Of a stretch of 64,000 nt of DNA, positions 52,947 through 61,349 are shown one piece after another. Every line of letters starts with the position of its first letter. The first letter of the stretch is position 1. The stretch spans positions 186,001 to 250,000 of the forward strand of contig CAWDOA010000006.1 of assembly GCA_963803875.1 (NCBI GenBank), given 5' to 3'. A program made the translations under genes and the position numbers. The notes beneath the pieces are model-generated. The model worked only from the letters and a program-made list of their open reading frames with translations. It was not told the DNA's origin and did not search any database. Source of the DNA: JABDIY01 sp963803875 (GTDB lineage Bacteria; Actinomycetota; Acidimicrobiia; Acidimicrobiales; SZUA-35).

Positions 52947-54556
52947 ATGACACCGATCGCAATTGCAACCTGGGATGATCTGGCCGATCGCCAACCAGCC
53001 GGTGCGGCCGTCGCCGGCGTTGAACTGGTCATCGTCCGATTCGACGACAACCATTCCGTGCTGCACGGACGTTGCCAGCACCGGGGCGCGCTCATGGCCG
53101 ATGGTCATGTCAGCGGTGATGACTTGCTCTGTGGACTGCACGGCTGGGACTACCAGTACCGAACCGGCATCAGCTCCTACAACAACTCCGAGCGGCTTCA
53201 CCGCTTCTCGTCGTGGCTGGAGGACGGCCAGGTGATGGTGGATGCCGACGAGATCGCCGAGTGGGAACGCGACAACCCTCAGCCGTGGAACAACGACGCG
53301 TACCAGGGGCGTTATCAGGACGTCCACGGCGCACCGGAGGAACCCCATGTCGGGCTGATCCGCTCGCTCGCGGCCGACGGCCTCTCCAAGATGGGCCACC
53401 ACGGACCGGTGGCAGCAATGGGTGTGCCCCGCCAGGAGCTGCCGACGTGGGATGACATCCAGCTGATCACGGCCCAGTTGGCACGGCGACCGCTGTTGGA
53501 CGATGTCGAGGTCGAGACCGCAACCGTCATCGGCCCCAACGCCGACAAACCGCTCCGGCTCGACATCCCGCTGTTCGTGAGCGACATGAGCTTCGGCGCA
53601 CTGAGCGAGGAAGCGAAGGTGTCACTGGCCCGCGGAGCCGAACTGGCAGGCACCGGCATCTGCTCGGGGGAGGGTGGCATGTTGCCAGAAGAACACGCCG
53701 AGAACAGCCGCTACTTCTACGAGCTGGCCAGTGGACGGTTCGGATGGGATCTCCGCAAGGTCGCCGACGTCCAGGCGTTCCATTTCAAGTTCGGACAGGG
53801 GGCCAAGACCGGTACCGGCGGTCATCTTCCCGGCAAGAAGGTGATCGGCAAGATCGCCAAGGTTCGGGATCTCGAGGAAGGCACCGATGCCATCTCACCT
53901 GCGACGTTTCCCGATCTTGTGACGTGCCGAGGATTATCGGCACGCTGGCGCATCAGGTCCGCGAGGTCTCCGGCGGAATCCCGATCGGGGCCAAGTTGTC
54001 GGCCCAACACATCGAGGCCGATCTCGACGCGGCCATCGAGATCGGCGTGGACTACGTGATCCTGGACGGCCGCGGCGGTGGCACCGGAGCGGCACCGAAG
54101 ATCTTCCGCGATCACATCTCGGTTCCGACGATCCCGGCGTTGGCTCGGGCGCGGCGCCATCTCGACAAGGTCGGATCCGATGTCACCCTCGTCATCACCG
54201 GCGGGCTCCGCACCCATACCGATTTCGTGAAGGCGTTGGCACTGGGGGCCGATGCGATCGCCGTTTCCAATGCGCCGATGCAGGCCATCGGCTGCATCGG
54301 AATGCGAGCCTGCAACACCGATGCCTGTCCGGTGGGGATCGCCACTCAGAAAGAGGACCTCCGGGCCCGGTTGGTGGTGGACGAAGCGGCCCAGCGGCTG
54401 GCCAGATGGTTCCGGGCCTCGGTGGAGTTGATGGAAGTCATGGCTCGCGCCACGGGTCATTCCCGGTTGGCCGACATGAGGATCGACGATCTGACAACCT
54501 TCGACCGTGAAATGGCCCACCTCGCTGGAATTCCCTACGGGGGGATCTCGCTGTAA
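52947..54556 (+). CDS. Rieske-glutamate synthase-like FMN protein, one frameshift
   Basis: AGGGGG lies 5 bases before the ATG. The N-terminal Rieske domain has CQHRGALM and CGLHGWDYQY (residues about 30-55). A glutamate-synthase-type FMN barrel follows (FVSDMSFGALSEEAKVSLARGAELAGTGICSGEGG, then VSGGIPIGAKLSAQHIEADL, DGRGGGTGAAPKIF). The 3Fe-4S-type cysteines are in CIGMRACNTDACPVGIATQ. One extra base near 53930 moves the frame between AISPATFPDL and DVPRIIGTLAHQ. Family members transfer ammonia or act as oxidoreductases. The Rieske module would feed electrons. Substrate unknown. Confidence 0.83.
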
Positions 54557-54586
54557 GAACTCCTCAGAGTCTGGAGTCAAAAGCAA

Positions 54587-54614
54587 CGAGCCGCTGGCCA
54601 GGGCCAGCGGCTCG
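54587..54614. terminator. Bidirectional terminator between glutamate synthase-like and csp genes
   Basis: CGAGCCGCTGGCC (54587-54599) pairs perfectly with GGCCAGCGGCTCG (54602-54614), followed on the plus strand by TTTGGTATTCAGTTT. It sits 30 bases after the plus-strand stop and 23 bases after the end of the convergent cold shock gene. Confidence 0.85.
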
Positions 54615-54636
54615 TTTGGTATTCAGTTTGGTTGGA

Positions 54637-54834
54637 TCAGACGACCCGGACATTCTGGGCTTCATCGCCCTTTCGGCCCGGTGCGACGTCGAACTCTACG
54701 GTCTGACCTTCGTCGAGGGATTTGTAGCCGTCGCCCGCGATGTTTGAGTAGTGGACGAAAATATCGTCCTCTCCGTCACGCGAGATGAAGCCGAAGCCTT
54801 TTTCGACATTGAAGAACTTTACTTTTCCTTGCAT
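54637..54834 (-). CDS. csp: Cold shock protein
   Basis: The protein has 65 residues, a complete cold shock domain: MQGKVKFFNVEKGFGFISRDGEDDIFVHYSNI carries RNP1 (KGFGFI) and RNP2 (IFVHY), and the end reads TVEFDVAPGRKGDEAQNVRVV. It binds single-stranded RNA and DNA as an RNA chaperone. The 5' leader of about 70 bases before the next feature is AT-richer than its surroundings, as usual for csp genes. The copy is monocistronic. Confidence 0.95.
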   Translation of the reverse strand: MQGKVKFFNVEKGFGFISRDGEDDIFVHYSNIAGDGYKSLDEGQTVEFDVAPGRKGDEAQNVRVV

Positions 54835-55002
54835 ATCTGTCTTTCGATTTGAGCAAACCTGACGTCGCTCCTTCTTATAACCATAGGAGCATTTGAGCGC
54901 GTAACCGCCCACACGATGAGCAACTCCTTAAGTTGCCTTGTCAGAGCGGACGGAATTGCCACTGCTCATCGGTCGGACCGTCGACTCGGTACGGTTGTTG
55001 CA

Positions 55003-55746
55003 ATGCAGTCGGCGGTGCCGAAATACCAGGCGATCTACTCGGTTTTGCGACAGCAAATTCTTGATGGCGACTATGCGGCGGGGTCCAAGTTGCCTCCTCA
55101 ACAGGAACTCGCAGATTTCTTCGGCGTGACCCTCATGACACTCCGGCAGGCGATTTCGGCACTGGAGTCCGATGGGCTGGTGTGGGCTGCTCGGGGGAAA
55201 GGCACCTTCGTGTCGGACCGACCGGTCGACATCTCGTTGGGAAACCTGTCGAGCTTCGGCCAGCAGATGCGAGCCGCCGGCGTGCCGCTGGAGACCGAGG
55301 TGCTGGCGATCGGAGTTGGCGCTGAGCCCCGGGCGGCGCAGGCACTCGGGATCGACGGTGACCTTCGCGTGATCGTTCGCAGGCGGACCGTGTCGGGTGT
55401 TCGCTTCGGTTTGCAGCGCAGCTTCCTCGACCCGTCCATCCAGATTCAGGAATCCACGCTCCTCGGGTCCGAGGGCTCACTGTATGGAGCGATCGAATCC
55501 TCCACCGGTTGGTCCGTTGTTCGCGCCAAGGAATCGATCATGGCCGTGGCGTTGGAGTCCTCGGATGCGCGCCTGCTCGATTGCGCGGACGGCCAACCTG
55601 CCCTGTTGTCGATCCGAACCTCGATCAATCAGTTCGGGCAGCCGTTCCTCTACGACGAGGCGCTTCTGGTAGGCGGGCGCAGTGTCATCGAAGCCGACCG
55701 CACCACAGAGCGCCTGTTGCTGAGTTTCGATCACGTCGAGGTGTGA
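55003..55746 (+). CDS. GntR-family regulator (UTRA type) upstream of trpBA
   Basis: The protein has 247 residues from the ATG at 55003 (MQSAVPKYQ). The winged helix spans about residues 8-75 (KLPPQQELADFFGVTLMTLRQAISALESDGLVWAARGKGTFV), with a UTRA effector domain after it (VRFGLQRSFLDPSI, ALLSIRTSINQFGQPFLYDEALLVGGR). It ends 76 bases before trpB. A 26-base inverted repeat overlaps the trpB promoter region, so it is the obvious candidate to regulate tryptophan synthase. The effector is unknown. Confidence 0.87.
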   Translation: MQSAVPKYQAIYSVLRQQILDGDYAAGSKLPPQQELADFFGVTLMTLRQAISALESDGLVWAARGKGTFVSDRPVDISLGNLSSFGQQMRAAGVPLETEVLAIGVGAEPRAAQALGIDGDLRVIVRRRTVSGVRFGLQRSFLDPSIQIQESTLLGSEGSLYGAIESSTGWSVVRAKESIMAVALESSDARLLDCADGQPALLSIRTSINQFGQPFLYDEALLVGGRSVIEADRTTERLLLSFDHVEV

Positions 55747-55786
55747 GCAAACCCACGCTCGGATGTTGTGCGGGACCGGCTCGCGC

Positions 55787-55812
55787 TATTACTCTAGAGT
55801 TCTAGAATAATA
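55787..55812. promoter_or_regulatory. 26-base inverted repeat upstream of trpB, likely GntR operator
   Basis: TATTACTCTAGA (55787-55798), spacer GT, then TCTAGAATAATA (55801-55812) form 12-base arms with one mismatch. It ends 10 bases before the trpB GTG, directly before AAGGAG, and follows the GntR gene. AT-rich arms stand out against the GC-rich surroundings. Confidence 0.75.
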
Positions 55813-55822
55813 AGGAGTTGTT

Positions 55823-57028
55823 GTGAGTTCACCCCCAACCACTGACCTGCCGGTAGCGGCTTCCCCCGAGCAGATGGGCGAGCCCGATGCGCAAGGGTTC
55901 TTCGGAGAATTCGGAGGGCGGTATGTGGGCGAACCGCTGATCGGTGCCTGTCAGGAGGTGGAGGAGGCGTTCGTGGATGCGTGGTCCGACCCTGGGTTCC
56001 ACGCCGAATTCCTGAACGTGCTGAACGGTTATGGCGGGCGACCTTCACCCACCACCGAGTGCGGAAACCTCAGCCAACAGCTCGGGCTTCGGCTTCTCCT
56101 CAAGCGGGAGGATCTCAACCACACCGGTAGCCACAAGATCAACAACGTCATCGGCCAGGCGCTGTTGGCCAAACGCATGGGCAAGACCCGGCTGATCGCC
56201 GAAACCGGCGCCGGTCAACACGGCGTTGCCACCGCCACAGCGGCCGCCCTTCTCGGGATGAGCTGCACGGTGTACATGGGCGAGGTCGACATGGAACGAC
56301 AGGCTCTCAACGTCTTTCGGATGCGCCTGCTCGGGACCGAGGTCATCCCGGCCATGTCGGGCAGCCGCACCCTCAAAGATGCGGTGAACGAGGCCATGCG
56401 GGCGTGGGTGTCCGAGGTCGGCGACACCCACTACTGCCTCGGATCGGTGATGGGGCCACATCCGTATCCGTGGATGGTGAGAACCTTCCACGAGATCATC
56501 GGTATCGAGGCTCGCCAACAGGTGCTCGATATGACCGGGGGTCTACCCGATGTGGCTGTTGCCTGCGTCGGTGGCGGATCGAATGCTGCCGGACTGTTCG
56601 CCGGTTTCGCCGACGACCCCACCGTGCGGTTGGTGGGGGCCGAGCCAGCCGGTGGGGCGGCAGCAGGAAGAGGCGTTCCCGCCGTCGTTCACGGAATGCG
56701 GGCGTACTTCATGCAGGACGAGGTCGGGCAGATACTCGAAGCCGAGTCGATTTCGGCCGGCCTCGACTATCCAGGTCTTGGACCCGAACACAGCCATTTG
56801 GCCAAGACCAAACGAGCCGAGTACTACCCGATCACCGACGATGAAGTGCTCGAGGCGTTCCAGTTGCTGAGCCGTAGCGAAGGGATCATTCCCGCCCTCG
56901 AATCCGCCCACGCCATCGCCTGGGTCACCAAGAATGCTCAGGATCTGCAGGGCCAGACGGTGCTGGTGAACCTGTCGGGACGAGGCGACAAGGACGTTGA
57001 ACAGGTGCAGGAGATCCTCCAACGATGA
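55823..57028 (+). CDS. trpB: Tryptophan synthase beta chain
   Basis: The protein has 401 residues from a GTG start with AAGGAG 6 bases upstream. Hallmarks are FGEFGGRYVGE, the PLP-lysine segment HTGSHKINNVIGQALLAKRMGKTRLIAETGAGQHG, VGGGSNAAGLF (phosphate loop) and GIIPALESAHA. It condenses indole with serine in the last step of tryptophan synthesis. It overlaps trpA by ATGA. The rest of the trp pathway is not next to it. Confidence 0.97.
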   Translation: MSSPPTTDLPVAASPEQMGEPDAQGFFGEFGGRYVGEPLIGACQEVEEAFVDAWSDPGFHAEFLNVLNGYGGRPSPTTECGNLSQQLGLRLLLKREDLNHTGSHKINNVIGQALLAKRMGKTRLIAETGAGQHGVATATAAALLGMSCTVYMGEVDMERQALNVFRMRLLGTEVIPAMSGSRTLKDAVNEAMRAWVSEVGDTHYCLGSVMGPHPYPWMVRTFHEIIGIEARQQVLDMTGGLPDVAVACVGGGSNAAGLFAGFADDPTVRLVGAEPAGGAAAGRGVPAVVHGMRAYFMQDEVGQILEAESISAGLDYPGLGPEHSHLAKTKRAEYYPITDDEVLEAFQLLSRSEGIIPALESAHAIAWVTKNAQDLQGQTVLVNLSGRGDKDVEQVQEILQR

Positions 57029-57828
57029 GCACGACCACCACCTCCCGATCGCTCGAGACCTACCTGACCGAGCGAGCCAAACACCACCGGCTCGTGATGC
57101 CGTACGTGACTGCCGGGTTGACCCCCGACTGGCTCGAACTGGTCGATGCCGTGATCGATGCCGGGGCTGACGCGGTGGAAATCGGCATTCCGTTCAGCGA
57201 CCCGGCGATGGACGGCGCGACAATTCAAGAAGCGACCGTTGTGGCCCTCGAGGCAGGCATCACCCCGGCGGGGGCGCTGCAACAGTTGAGAGGTCGCGAA
57301 TTCGGGGTGCCGTTGATCGCAATGACCCACTACAACCTCGTCTACCGGTACGGCCATGAACGGTTCGCAGCCGACCTTGTGGAGGCAGGAGGGTGGGCCA
57401 CGATCGTGCCTGACCTTCCGTTCGAGCATGCAGACCAATGGTTGGCCGCGGCTGGTCCAGCAGGAGTCGAGAACGTGCTACTGGCAGCTCCGGTCACCAG
57501 TGATGACCGACTCCGGATGATCACCGAGAAGAGCGGCGGCTTCGTCTACGTCGTCTCCACGATGGGAACGACCGGGGCCAGGGCCGGTGTTGACGATGCG
57601 GCAACGGTGTTGTCGAAGCGGGTGAAGGCGTTGACCGACAAACCGGCGGTGGTTGGGTTCGGGATCTCCAGCGCCGAGACCGCGGTCACGGCGGCTGTTG
57701 CAGCCGATGGCGTCATTGTCGCCTCGGCGCTCATGAGGCGGATTCTCGACGGCGCCAGCGTTGAAGAAGCAGCCGAGTTGGTCGCCCAGATCCGCGCCGG
57801 CCTGGACGCCGCCTACCCCCCATCCTGA
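57025..57828 (+). CDS. trpA: Tryptophan synthase alpha chain
   Basis: The protein has 267 residues. The TIM-barrel active site is present: catalytic Glu in VEIGIPFSDPAMDGATIQ with the partner Asp, then YNLVYRYG, VPDLPFEHADQW, and phosphate-binding blocks VYVVSTMGTTGAR, VGFGISSAE and VIVASALMRR. It cleaves indole-3-glycerol phosphate and channels indole to TrpB. Coupling by the ATGA overlap fits the 1:1 alpha-beta complex. The usual PLADGP sequence reads PAMDGA, with the Asp kept. Confidence 0.96.
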   Translation: MSTTTTSRSLETYLTERAKHHRLVMPYVTAGLTPDWLELVDAVIDAGADAVEIGIPFSDPAMDGATIQEATVVALEAGITPAGALQQLRGREFGVPLIAMTHYNLVYRYGHERFAADLVEAGGWATIVPDLPFEHADQWLAAAGPAGVENVLLAAPVTSDDRLRMITEKSGGFVYVVSTMGTTGARAGVDDAATVLSKRVKALTDKPAVVGFGISSAETAVTAAVAADGVIVASALMRRILDGASVEEAAELVAQIRAGLDAAYPPS

Positions 57829-58067
57829 TCCCCTCCTCCTCCCCAAATTCCTGTGGATACCCACATCTTGTGTGGCTGTGGTGATGGCAGAAACGCCGTT
57901 TGTAGCTATCAACAGGGATTTGGACATCGGACTGCCGACATTGCCCATCGATCCCGGCACGTCGCCTGCCCAACCCAAGACCGCCAAAGCTCTCGCTCTG
58001 AATCCCCACCCGCACCCACCTGCGGATGCTGTTCCTTCGCCTCGTCCGGGGACGGTACGGTGACCTG

Positions 58068-59159
58068 ATGATCACGAGCGGACGACTCACATCCCAAGAT
58101 CTCGAGTGTCTCGGCTGGGAACTGAAGCCGGAGGGACTGTGTCAGGGTGATCGGTGCGTTCCCGTACCCGCCGATGCGGTCGATCGAGACGGCACGGTGG
58201 ACCCTTCGCTGGTCGCAACCCGCCTCGGCATGCCGGTGCTCAACGATGAAGAGAGTGGCGTCTGGGCCATCGGTCCCGAAACGGGACAGCCCGCCCTCCG
58301 ATCGGTGCAACTCCCAGATCTCACGCTCCGCGATTTCGACGGGAATCCGTTCAACCTCGGTCGGCTGCAGGGCCGCAAGAGCCTGCTCATCGCCTGGGCG
58401 TCGTGGTGAGGTTGCCGCGACAGCTTGCCAGGTTGGCAGGCATTGCATGATCAGGTGCAGCCGCTGGGGCTCGACATCGTGGCGGTTTCGCTCGACATCG
58501 ATCCAGAAATGGCTCGGCCGTTCACCGACAAGGCGCCTCACCTTCGATCTCTGGTCGATACCGAACACGTGACAACCGAAGCGCTCGGTTTCACCAACGT
58601 GCCGGTTGCGCTCTGGGTCGACGAGGCTGGCGTGATCGTCCGGGGACCCGAATCTGCTTCGGTGGAACGGTCGGCCCTGAAGGACATGGTCATCGATGAA
58701 AGCTGGCCCGAACGCCTCAAAGTTCAGCTCTCCGTTGCTCAGGCCATTCCGTCGGATCCTGACGGCTATCGGAATGCGGTGATCGACTGGGCTCGAAACG
58801 GTGGCGATTCACGATTTGTGCTTTCCGAGTCCGAGGTTCTCTCCCGAATGGAGGGCCGCGACCCGGCCCAAGCGGAGGCAGTGGCCGCCTTCGAACTCGG
58901 GCAACACCTGTACCACCGGGCGGGAGGCGGCCCGGCCGGTGTCACGGCGGCACGCGAGTGGTGGCAACGGGCTCACGACCTCGATCCCGACAACTGGACC
59001 TACAAGCGGCAGGCGTGGACGCTGGTGACAAGCGTCGATGGGAAGGCTCCCGATCTGCTCCAGGGGCCGAACGATGTTTTCACCGGCAACTGGCTCGACG
59101 ACGTCGTCGCCAGCGGTGGGGGCGAGGCCTACCTGATCGACCCGCGGTTGGAGTCGTGA
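58068..59159 (+). CDS. Thioredoxin-like (TlpA/redoxin) selenoprotein with in-frame TGA in the WxC motif
   Basis: Reading through TGA at 58407-58409 gives one 363-residue protein. An N-terminal region (about residues 1-85) precedes a redoxin domain: VQLPDLTLRDFDGNPFNLGRLQGRKSLLIAWASW, then TGA, then GCRDSLPGWQALHDQ, and VNVPVALW-like NVPVALWVDEAGVIV with the cis-Pro. The family has WCGCR at this point, so TGA replaces the first redox Cys (Sec114) while the second Cys is kept. A hairpin at 58424-58440 fits a SECIS. A helical C-terminal part (about 235-363) resembles a TPR-like tail. The downstream half has no plausible independent start. The next gene starts inside its stop codon. Confidence 0.85.
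58424..58440 (+). promoter_or_regulatory. Candidate bacterial SECIS hairpin for the thioredoxin-like gene
   Basis: CTTGCC (58424-58429) pairs with GGCAGG (58435-58440), with one T-G wobble, around the loop AGGTT, whose second base is G. The loop begins 20 bases after the TGA. The codons used (TTG CCA GGT TGG CAG) are poor choices for this GC-rich genome, which suggests that the hairpin, not just the peptide, is selected. Confidence 0.7.
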
Positions 59160-59818
59160 TGGCGGTCCTGACCGCCGCCGACCAGCATCAGCTTGCCGCC
59201 TATGAAGTTCAGCCCGCCGGTGCAACTGCGGCGGTGGTGATCGTTCAAGAAATCTTCGGCGTGAACAGCCACATCAGGTCGCTTGTTGATCGTTATGCGG
59301 CCATGGGGTACCACGCCATCGCACCGGCGCTGTTCGACCGGGTCGAGCGTGACGTCGAACTGGACTACACCGCAGAAGGAATCGCCCGAGGACGACAGAT
59401 CAGAGCCGGCGTCGAATGGGACGACTCGATGCTCGATGTTGCTGCCGCGGTGGAAGCCGTGCGATCAACCGGCCCGGTTGCCGTGATCGGATTCTGTTAT
59501 GGCGGCTCGATCGCCTGGCTGGCCGCCCACAGCCTGTCCATCGCGGCGGCGGTCGGCTACTACGGAGGTCAGGTCCACCTGTTCCGAGGAAAACAGCCGG
59601 CTGTGCCGGTGATGCTGCACTTCGGAGCTGATGACCAAAGCATCCCGCTGGAGGCGGTGGCAGAGATCAGCGCCATGCATCCCGACGTCGAAGTACATGT
59701 CTATGACGAAGCCGGGCATGGCTTCAACTGCGACGCCCGATCGTCCTATCACCCGGCGGCGGCTGATCTGGCGTCGGGGCGAACCCTGCGGTTCATCAAA
59801 GATGCCGGGGTGCGCTGA
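59159..59818 (+). CDS. Dienelactone hydrolase family protein
   Basis: The protein has 219 residues. The alpha/beta fold has the family triad: Cys in IGFCYGGS, Asp in HFGADDQSIPLE and His in DEAGHGFN. The Glu in VVIVQEIFGVN is the usual residue that pairs with the Cys. Members hydrolyse dienelactone or related esters and lactones. It begins within the stop of the TGA-containing thioredoxin-like gene (GTGATG), so the two are co-translated and may share a physiological role. Confidence 0.9.
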   Translation: MAVLTAADQHQLAAYEVQPAGATAAVVIVQEIFGVNSHIRSLVDRYAAMGYHAIAPALFDRVERDVELDYTAEGIARGRQIRAGVEWDDSMLDVAAAVEAVRSTGPVAVIGFCYGGSIAWLAAHSLSIAAAVGYYGGQVHLFRGKQPAVPVMLHFGADDQSIPLEAVAEISAMHPDVEVHVYDEAGHGFNCDARSSYHPAAADLASGRTLRFIKDAGVR

Positions 59819-59840
59819 CCAGAAGCGAGAAACCGAGCGC

Positions 59841-60599
59841 TCAGCCGGCCCGTTGAGTTGCCGTCGGGCTGAAGCCGTACGGGAGTTCCAACCGATGTTG
59901 GGCCAGCAACTCGGGATCGGCCAGCAACTCCTGCGTGGGAGCATCGGCCACCACCCTGCCGCCGCTGATGATCACCGACCGAGGGCACAATTCCAGCGCC
60001 AGGGGAAGATCGTGGGTGATGATCAGCTGGGTGAGATCGAGCGACTTGAGAAGATTCGTCAGCTCGCGACGACCGGCCGGATCGAGACCGCTGGTCGGTT
60101 CGTCGAGTACGAGAAGATCAGGGTGCATTGCCAGAACTGTGGCGATGGCCACTCTGCGCTTCTCGCCGCCGCTCAGGTGGTGTGGGGTCCTGTCCACGAA
60201 CTCGGACGCGTCCACCGCCGCCAGCGCTTCGGCTACGCGGGCGGACTGCTCATGTTTGTCGAGACCGAGGTTGGCGGGACCGAAGGCAACGTCTTCTCTG
60301 ACCGTTGGCATGAACAGTTGATCGTCAGCGTTCTGGAACACCATGCCCACCCGACGGCGAATCTCGGCGAGGTTGTCCTCGTTGAGCGCCATTCCGTTGA
60401 CATCGATGGTGCCCTGCTGGAGCTCGAGGACACCGTTGAGATGAAGCGCCAATGTGGTCTTGCCGGCACCGTTGGGACCCAGCAGTGCCACCCTCTCGCC
60501 GGCGTCCACCGAAAGTGAGAGATCGTTGAGCACAGGATGGCCGTTCGGATAACTGAACGACAGGCCCTCGACGGAGATGGAGTGAGCGGTGGAGTGCAT
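59841..60599 (-). CDS. cbiO: ECF transporter ATPase (CbiO-like)
   Basis: The protein has 252 residues. Walker A GPNGAGKTTLALHL, Q-loop VFQNADDQLF, signature LSGGEKRRVAIATVL, Walker B LLVLDEPTSGLD and the switch His in LIITHDLP are intact. It powers the CbiM-CbiQ metal-uptake complex. The gene is the last of the minus-strand trio, 12 bases after cbiQ. Confidence 0.92.
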   Translation of the reverse strand: MHSTAHSISVEGLSFSYPNGHPVLNDLSLSVDAGERVALLGPNGAGKTTLALHLNGVLELQQGTIDVNGMALNEDNLAEIRRRVGMVFQNADDQLFMPTVREDVAFGPANLGLDKHEQSARVAEALAAVDASEFVDRTPHHLSGGEKRRVAIATVLAMHPDLLVLDEPTSGLDPAGRRELTNLLKSLDLTQLIITHDLPLALELCPRSVIISGGRVVADAPTQELLADPELLAQHRLELPYGFSPTATQRAG

Positions 60600-60611
60600 G
60601 AAGTGAACCTT

Positions 60612-61349
60612 CTAGAGGACGAACCCGGCTGTGATCGCGAGAGCGGCCGGCACAACTGGAACGGCCAGTGATCGAACCCAATCACCCCGGGAGGCAGGTT
60701 CGTGGTCGAGTTGGGGCATCGAGCCGGTGTAGCCGCGGGCCAGCATGGCGCCGTGGACGCGCTCGCCCCGCTCATAGGAGCGGACGAACATGGCACCGGC
60801 GGCCGACGCAATAGGCTTCGCCTGCCAGAGCCAGCGAGGATCGTGACCTCGAGCGGTCATGGCCGTACGCACCCGCCCCATCTCTTCCACTATCAGATCG
60901 AGATAGCGGAACATGAACGCCACGATCGACACCACGATGGGGGGCATCCGGAGCCGACCCAGCCCCCGAACGACCTCGGGGATGGGAGTGGTGCCGGCCA
61001 GCACGAGGCTGGCACCGGTTCCGAGCGTGGCCTTGGCCAGGACGTTCCAACTGGCCCACAGCCCCTCGATGGACAGGCTGAGGCCGAGCACCGAGGTCTG
61101 TTCGCCGCCCGCAACGATGGGTATGAACAACGCAAACGCAATGAAAGGGAGCACCGCCGCGAAGCGGACGAGCGCCTGCCGGGGCTTGTATCCGGCCACC
61201 GCCATCAGGGTGGCGATCACCACTGCATCTATGACGAACGCCCACACCGCCCGACGGGGTGTCAGTGCGACACCGACAGCGAACAGGAACGTGGCGACGA
61301 TCTTCGCCTCGGGCGCGATCCGATGAATGGGGGAGTGGCCGTGGATCAG
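60612..61349 (-). CDS. cbiQ: ECF transporter T component (CbiQ-like)
   Basis: The conserved N-terminal block HGHSPIHRIAPEAKIVATFLF lies upstream of the first Met at 61247, so the true start must be near 61349. There a CTG overlaps the cbiM stop as CTGA. Alternatively, a one-base shift near 61352 would let the ATG at 61372 (MAGAHDT) be used. The remainder has four to five helices and the coupling motifs EMGRVRTAMTARGHD and RSYERGERVHGAMLARGY, typical of CbiQ. The start is unresolved. Confidence 0.85.
   Translation of the reverse strand: MIHGHSPIHRIAPEAKIVATFLFAVGVALTPRRAVWAFVIDAVVIATLMAVAGYKPRQALVRFAAVLPFIAFALFIPIVAGGEQTSVLGLSLSIEGLWASWNVLAKATLGTGASLVLAGTTPIPEVVRGLGRLRMPPIVVSIVAFMFRYLDLIVEEMGRVRTAMTARGHDPRWLWQAKPIASAAGAMFVRSYERGERVHGAMLARGYTGSMPQLDHEPASRGDWVRSLAVPVVPAALAITAGFVL

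Noticed and set aside
58425..59159. Annotating the second half of the thioredoxin-like gene as an independent protein from a TTG or internal ATG
   Set aside because: It would begin in the middle of the redoxin domain without an RBS. The upstream half joins it in frame across the TGA.
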